Part shown: piece by piece, positions 59,774 through 64,000 of the stretch
Layout: each line of letters begins with the position of its first letter
How positions within the stretch are numbered: position 1 is the first letter of the stretch
From: Hymenobacter lapidarius
Lineage (GTDB): Bacteria > Bacteroidota > Bacteroidia > Cytophagales > Hymenobacteraceae
Length of the DNA stretch: 64,000 bases
Assembly: GCF_001816145.1 (NCBI RefSeq)
Contig: NZ_MDZB01000092.1
Span: forward strand, 1 to 64,000
Reading direction: 5' to 3'
Notes under the pieces: model-generated
What the model was told of the DNA's origin: nothing
Databases searched by the model: none
The model's input: only the letters and a program-made list of their open reading frames with translations
Position numbers and translations under genes: made by a program

Positions 59774-60820
59774 ATGGCCTCCACCCTGACTTTGAGCCCC
59801 GAAAACGAAGCCCTGCTCACTCACCAATGCGTGGTAAGCAAGGACCTGATTCACGCACCTGGCCCCGATTTTCTGGACCGCTGCTTTGTGCCCGGCAGCC
59901 GCACGCCGCAGGTGCTGCGCAGCCTGGGCGCGCTCTACGGCCACGGCCGCCTGGCCGGCACCGGCTACGTGAGCATCCTGCCCGTAGACCAGGGCATTGA
60001 GCACACGGCGGGCGCGTCGTTTGGCCCCAACCCAATGTATTTCGACCCCGAAAACATTCTCCGGCTGGCCATTGAGGGTGGCTGCAACGCGGTGGCCACC
60101 ACCTTCGGCACTTTCGGGACAGTGGCCCGCAAATACGCCCACAAAATCCCGTTTCTGGTCAAAATCAACCACAATGAGCTGCTGACCTACCCCAATAAAT
60201 TCAACCAGATACTGTTTGGGTCGGTGCGGCAGGCCTGGGACCTGGGCGCTACGGCCGTGGGAGCCACGGTGTATTTTGGCTCGGAAGACAGCAACCGGCA
60301 GATTACGGAAGTAACCGAAGCGTTTGAGGAGGCCCACCGGCTGGGCATGGCCACCGTGCTCTGGTGCTACACCCGCAACAACGCCTTCAAAACCGCTGCG
60401 AAGGATTTTCATGTGGCGGCCGACCTCACCGGGCAGGCCAACCACCTGGGCGTGACCATGGGCGCCGACATCATCAAGCAGAAGCTGCCCGAAAATAACG
60501 GCGGCTTCTCGGCGCTGAAGTTTGGCAAGACGTTCCCGTCGATGTACGAAACCCTCAGCACTGACCACCCCATCGACCTCACCCGCTACCAGGTGTTGAA
60601 TTGCTATTCCGGCCGCATCGGCCTCATCAACTCCGGCGGCGAAAGCCTGGGCCAAGGCGACCTGGAAGCGGCCATCCGGACGGCCATTGTGAACAAGCGC
60701 GCCGGCGGGCAGGGCCTGATTTCGGGCCGCAAAGCTTTCCAGCGGCCCTTTGCCGAGGGCGTACAATTGCTCAATGCCATTCAGGACGTGTACCTAGACG
60801 AAAGCATTACCCTGGCGTAG
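59774..60820 (+). CDS. fbaB: Class I fructose-bisphosphate aldolase (DhnA type)
   Basis: A 348-residue cytoplasmic enzyme with [49 protein letters not shown] and the late [13 protein letters not shown] phosphate-binding segment. These are typical of archaeal-type class I aldolases, which split fructose-1,6-bisphosphate through a Schiff-base lysine. The gene is divergent from the OmpA lipoprotein gene and precedes accD by 164 bp. Confidence 0.9.
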   Translation: MASTLTLSPENEALLTHQCVVSKDLIHAPGPDFLDRCFVPGSRTPQVLRSLGALYGHGRLAGTGYVSILPVDQGIEHTAGASFGPNPMYFDPENILRLAIEGGCNAVATTFGTFGTVARKYAHKIPFLVKINHNELLTYPNKFNQILFGSVRQAWDLGATAVGATVYFGSEDSNRQITEVTEAFEEAHRLGMATVLWCYTRNNAFKTAAKDFHVAADLTGQANHLGVTMGADIIKQKLPENNGGFSALKFGKTFPSMYETLSTDHPIDLTRYQVLNCYSGRIGLINSGGESLGQGDLEAAIRTAIVNKRAGGQGLISGRKAFQRPFAEGVQLLNAIQDVYLDESITLA

Positions 60821-60984
60821 GCAGGCAGCGGTCCGGCAGGGCCGGGCCGCGTTTCGCAAGCCCGGCGTCGGATATGGCTTATCTTTGGCGCCCGGTTTTC
60901 ATTCGGCCCGACAGGCCTTTGGCTTGCGGTCTTCCCTTCAAAATAAAGCTAATAGCGAACAGCTATCAGCCATCAGCTAACAAT

Positions 60985-61887
60985 ATGGCCTGGTTTAAGC
61001 GCGTAGAAAAGGGCATCGTTACCCCCACCGACCAAAAAAAGGAGACCCCCGACGGCCTCTGGCACAAGTGTCCGGAATGCAAAACCGTGGTGACCATGGC
61101 CGAGCACAAGCGCCACCGCTGCGTGTGCGGCTCCTGCACTCATCACGACCGGATTGACGCCGCCGACTACTTCGAATTTCTCTTCGATGACGGCCAATTC
61201 ACCGAGCTCGACGCCAACCTGACCTCGGGCGACCCGCTGCGGTTTGTCGACACCAAGGAGTACCCCAAGCGCCTGGTGGCCACGGAGCACAACACGGGCC
61301 TGAAAGATGCCGTGCGCACCGCCCACGGCCTGTCCACGGGCCAGCCGCTGGTGGTGGCGGCCATGGATTTCAAATTCATTGGCGGCTCGATGGGCTCGGT
61401 GGTGGGCGAGAAAATTGCCCGCGCCATTGACTACGCCCGCCAAAACCGCACGCCGTTCCTGATGATTTCGCGCTCCGGCGGCGCCCGCATGATGGAGGCC
61501 GGCTACTCGCTGATGCAAATGGCCAAGACCTCGGCCAAGCTGGCGCTGCTCTCCGAAGCCGGCGTGCCCTACGTGAGCCTGCTCACGGACCCCACTACGG
61601 GCGGCGTCACGGCGTCGTTTGCCATGCTGGGCGACTTTAACATTGCCGAGCCGGGCGCCCTCATTGGCTTCGCCGGCCCGCGGGTTATCAAAGAGACCAT
61701 TGGCAAGGACCTGCCCAAGGGCTTCCAGAGCGCCGAGTTTGTGCTGGAGCACGGCTTCCTCGATTTCATCGTTGACCGCCGCGAGCTTAAGCAGCGCCTG
61801 GCCGACTTGTTGGGCATGCTGCAGCCCGTGGTGGCCGCTGCGCCCGGGCAGCGTGAAGCCCGCCGCACGCCCATCAAAGCCCATTAA
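60985..61887 (+). CDS. accD: Acetyl-CoA carboxylase carboxyltransferase subunit beta
   Basis: A 300-residue subunit that, with AccA, transfers the carboxyl group from biotin to acetyl-CoA in fatty acid synthesis. It has the N-terminal zinc ribbon (CPEC...CVCGSC at about 30-53), [34 protein letters not shown] and [15 protein letters not shown]. The start at 60985 ([10 protein letters not shown]) was chosen on family grounds. A short repeat (AGCTATCAGCCATCAGCTAA, about 60960-60979) lies in its leader. Confidence 0.93.
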   Translation: MAWFKRVEKGIVTPTDQKKETPDGLWHKCPECKTVVTMAEHKRHRCVCGSCTHHDRIDAADYFEFLFDDGQFTELDANLTSGDPLRFVDTKEYPKRLVATEHNTGLKDAVRTAHGLSTGQPLVVAAMDFKFIGGSMGSVVGEKIARAIDYARQNRTPFLMISRSGGARMMEAGYSLMQMAKTSAKLALLSEAGVPYVSLLTDPTTGGVTASFAMLGDFNIAEPGALIGFAGPRVIKETIGKDLPKGFQSAEFVLEHGFLDFIVDRRELKQRLADLLGMLQPVVAAAPGQREARRTPIKAH

Positions 61888-61928
61888 GGACGTTTTGACT
61901 GCTTTTCCAACATTCGGCACATTTATTG

Positions 61929-61961
61929 AAAAGCCCGTTTCCGATACCGGAACGGGTTTTT
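61929..61961 (+). terminator. Terminator after accD
   Basis: Near-perfect stem AAAAGCCCGTTTCC/GGAACGGGTTTTT with loop GATACC-like bases and T-run, about 40 bp after accD. Confidence 0.8.
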
Positions 61962-62005
61962 CCCGTATAAGCCCGAAAATACCTTCACCCAATTCTTTTT
62001 TTCAC

Positions 62006-62752
62006 ATGAACTCCTCCAAATCTCTTCTTTCCGTCCTGATGGCTTTCGTGCTGTTGTTCAGCTCGTGCGCAACGTCGCAGCAAGCCGGCACCACCCAGCC
62101 CGACCTCTCGGGTAACAACGGCACCGGCGCCCGCAAAACCGGTATGAGCAAAACCGCTAAAGGTGGCCTGATTGGCGCCGGTAGTGGCGCGGCGGCTGGT
62201 GCCATCCTGGGCCGCGTAATTGGCGGCGGCAAAGGCACTGCCATTGGTGCCATTGTGGGTGCTGCCGCTGGCGGCGCTACGGGTGCCATTATTGGCCGCA
62301 AAATGGACAAAGCCGCCGAAGACCTGCAGCGCGATATGAAAAACGCCAAGGTAGAGCGCGTGGGCGAAGGCATCAAAATTACCTTCGATTCGGGCATCCT
62401 GTTCGACACCAACTCGTCTACCCTGCGCCCGGCCTCGCTGAGTGAAATCGACAAGATGGCCGATGTGCTCCAGAAGTACCCCGACACCAACGTACTGGTG
62501 GAAGGCCACACCGATGCCAGCGGTTCGGATGCCATCAACCAGCCGTTGTCAGAGCGTCGGGCTCAGGCCGTAGCCGGCGAAGCCATCGCCAAAGGCGTAT
62601 CGCCCAGCCGCGTGACTACGCAGGGTTATGGCTCGTCGCAGCCCATCGGCGACAATTCTACCGCCGAAGGCAAGCAGGCCAACCGCCGCGTAGAAATTGC
62701 CATCTATGCCAACGAGAAGATGAAGAAAGCTGCCGAAGACGGCCGCTTGTAG
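62006..62752 (+). CDS. OmpA-family lipoprotein with glycine zipper (1)
   Basis: A 248-residue protein with a lipoprotein signal (MAFVLLFSSC). A glycine-zipper segment lies at about 50-100 (GGLIGAGSGAAAGAILGRVIG), and the OmpA domain at about 120-240 has VLVEGHTDASGSDAIN, LSERRAQAV and KQANRRVEIAI. It is probably a YiaD-type envelope protein that binds peptidoglycan. It is a close paralogue of the gene at 63444. Confidence 0.88.
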   Translation: MNSSKSLLSVLMAFVLLFSSCATSQQAGTTQPDLSGNNGTGARKTGMSKTAKGGLIGAGSGAAAGAILGRVIGGGKGTAIGAIVGAAAGGATGAIIGRKMDKAAEDLQRDMKNAKVERVGEGIKITFDSGILFDTNSSTLRPASLSEIDKMADVLQKYPDTNVLVEGHTDASGSDAINQPLSERRAQAVAGEAIAKGVSPSRVTTQGYGSSQPIGDNSTAEGKQANRRVEIAIYANEKMKKAAEDGRL

Positions 62753-62814
62753 TCTGAAGCTCTCATTTTCCAACGCCGGGCTGCTCTATGCAGCAGCCCG
62801 GGCCGTGGGAAACC

Positions 62815-62845
62815 AAAAAGGCCGCCCGATTGGGCGGCCTTTTTT
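62815..62845 (+). terminator. Terminator after first OmpA/zipper gene
   Basis: Perfect 13-bp stem AAAAAGGCCGCCC with complement, loop GATT, six-T run. Confidence 0.9.
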
Positions 62846-62931
62846 CGTGTAGTACTGCAGAAGAGGGTGCAACTCAGGCGGTAGAGGCTGCGTTTAACGA
62901 GCATTATTTTCACTACTAATTGTTACTCGCC

Positions 62932-63207
62932 ATGAAACCATTCAAGTTGTTTTTCCTGCTGGTCTTCTCGTTCTTTTTGCTGGCTGGTTCGGCCGTGCAG
63001 GCCCAAACGCCCAAAAAAGGGTGGAGCAACAAGGCCAAAGGTGCCACGGTGGGTGCCGGCGCGGGCGCCGTAACCGGGGCCATCATCGGGGGCGGCAAAG
63101 GCGCCATCATTGGCGGTGCTGCGGGCGCTGTGGGGGGCGGGCTGATAGGCCGCAACCGAGACAAGAAGAAAGACCCGGCCCGCTACAAAGAGTATCGCAA
63201 GAAATAA
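62932..63207 (+). CDS. Small glycine-zipper protein
   Basis: A 91-residue protein with a signal peptide (LFFLLVFSFFLLAGSAVQAQ), then a YMGG-like glycine zipper (GATVGAGAGAVTGAIIGGG, then GAIIGGAAGAVGGGLIG) and a charged tail (RNRDKKKDPARYKEYRKK). It looks like the zipper part of the flanking OmpA proteins without the OmpA domain, and has its own terminator. Confidence 0.8.
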   Translation: MKPFKLFFLLVFSFFLLAGSAVQAQTPKKGWSNKAKGATVGAGAGAVTGAIIGGGKGAIIGGAAGAVGGGLIGRNRDKKKDPARYKEYRKK

Positions 63208-63247
63208 TAATTTTCTCGCGGGCTGTGCGGGCTTATCAATAACCCAC

Positions 63248-63283
63248 AAAAAAAGGCTCTTCCGCTACGGGAGGGCCTTTTTT
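63248..63283 (+). terminator. Terminator after glycine-zipper gene
   Basis: Stem AAAAAAGGCTCTTCC paired with GGGAGGGCCTTTTTT (wobble pair included), loop GCTAC, T-run. Confidence 0.8.
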
Positions 63284-63443
63284 GGTACTTGGCCGTGCTG
63301 CGACAGGGGTTGGTCGAGCCATAAGAGCAGTCGGGCTGGAAGAGTTTGGCAAGATGGTTGCTAAATATCGAAATTGCCGGCCTGCTGTTTCTAACTACAG
63401 TATCTTTACCAGCCGCTAACCATTACCAAACCCTTTTTCACTC

Positions 63444-64000
63444 ATGAAATTCCTTCGTTTGTCATTTACTCTTCTGTTGGCCCTGTTGCTGATGGTTGAT
63501 AACTTCGCCCAGGCCCAATCTTCTACCGTAGGCACTGCTCGCCCCAAAGGCACGATGAGCAAAACCCTCAAAGGTGGCCTCATTGGCGGCCTGGGTGGCG
63601 CGGTAGCTGGTGGCGTGGCGGGTCGAGTCATCGGCGGCAAGTCGGGCACTGCCAAAGGTGCTATTATTGGTGCTGCCGTAGGTGGTGCCGGTGGCGCTCT
63701 CATCGGCCGCCGTATGGACAAGCAAGCCGCTGAGCTGCGCCGCGACCTGGAAGGCGCCACGGTAGAGCGCGTGGGCGAAGGCATCAAAATCACCTTCGCT
63801 TCGGGCATTCTTTTCGGCACCAACTCGTCGTCGCTCACGCCGGCCGCGGCCGGCAACATCGACCAGTTGGCCGCTACCCTGAAAAAGTATGGTGACACCA
63901 ACGTGGTGGTGGAAGGCCACACCGATAGCTCGGGTTCGGACGCCATCAACCAGCCCCTGTCGGAGCGCCGCGCTCGTGCTGTGGCCAACGAAATCACGTC
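63444..64000 (+). CDS. OmpA-family protein with glycine zipper (2), 3' end outside window
   Basis: The first 185 residues of a paralogue of the gene at 62006. It has a signal peptide (LSFTLLLALLLMVDNFAQAQ), a glycine zipper (GGLIGGLGGAVAGGVAGRVIG), then the OmpA start with VERVGEGIKITFASGILF, VVVEGHTDSSGSDAIN and LSERRARAVANEI. Here the signal peptide lacks a lipobox cysteine, unlike the first copy, so this copy is probably soluble periplasmic rather than lipid-anchored. Confidence 0.85.
   Translation, partial: MKFLRLSFTLLLALLLMVDNFAQAQSSTVGTARPKGTMSKTLKGGLIGGLGGAVAGGVAGRVIGGKSGTAKGAIIGAAVGGAGGALIGRRMDKQAAELRRDLEGATVERVGEGIKITFASGILFGTNSSSLTPAAAGNIDQLAATLKKYGDTNVVVEGHTDSSGSDAINQPLSERRARAVANEIT

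Overview
The window looks like part of a Bacteroidota genome, most likely Hymenobacter or a close relative (inference, no database was searched). The reasons are high GC content, absence of strong Shine-Dalgarno sites, CTnDOT-type tra genes (TraE, TraF, TraG, TraJ), a BtgA/BtgB-type mobilisation pair, a TonB-dependent receptor with a carboxypeptidase-D-like N-terminal domain, and short intergenic palindromes (REP-like) typical of that group.

Region 1 (1-9.55 kb, all minus strand) is a surface-polysaccharide cluster. In transcription order it holds a 5'-truncated DegT aminotransferase, an NAD-dependent epimerase/reductase, a hexapeptide acyltransferase, a GT2 glycosyltransferase, a frameshifted GDP-mannose dehydratase (gmd) with a 9-bp repeat expansion beside its active site, a Wzx-type flippase, a GT-B and a GT2 glycosyltransferase, a 745-bp IS1595-family element with a broken transposase, and the start of an acyltransferase-3 gene whose upstream region was replaced by that IS.

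Region 2 (about 9.55-30.43 kb) is a conjugative/mobilisable element joined abruptly to the aminotransferase fragment. It carries traE-traF-traG-traJ, then stops where traK onward would be expected. It also has a toprim protein, ArdC antirestriction, a ParA system next to a long octamer repeat array, a probable oriT, a relaxase pair, a VirD4-type coupling protein, a frameshifted zeta-like toxin, and a VbhA/Fic-type antitoxin-toxin operon. No replication initiator or integrase is visible.

Region 3 (30.43-53.5 kb) is a chromosomal accessory zone rich in broken genes: remnants of a GNAT acetyltransferase, a 4Fe-4S membrane protein, a GT2, a PD-(D/E)XK-like nuclease, a phage terminase small subunit and a LytTR regulator. 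Intact genes include an AhpD-like protein, a CESA-like GT2, a chromate transporter, two universal stress proteins, a secreted beta-carbonic anhydrase, a baeRF-family protein, an HPF-type ribosome hibernation factor, a response regulator (its histidine kinase is frameshifted twice), a bestrophin, a TVP38 protein, a PLP-dependent sulfur amino-acid enzyme and one tRNA-Arg.

Region 4 (52.8-64 kb) is orderly core genome: a SIMPL protein, a metallophosphoesterase lipoprotein, a large TonB-dependent receptor, OmpA-family proteins, class I fructose-bisphosphate aldolase, accD and a tandem set of glycine-zipper/OmpA proteins, separated by clear hairpin terminators.

The most unusual signals are a paired loss of the inhibitory Glu (antitoxin) and the final Fic-motif residue Arg (toxin), the octamer array beside parA, a gmd frameshift that exactly lengthens a palindrome, and the truncated tra operon fused to a sugar aminotransferase.
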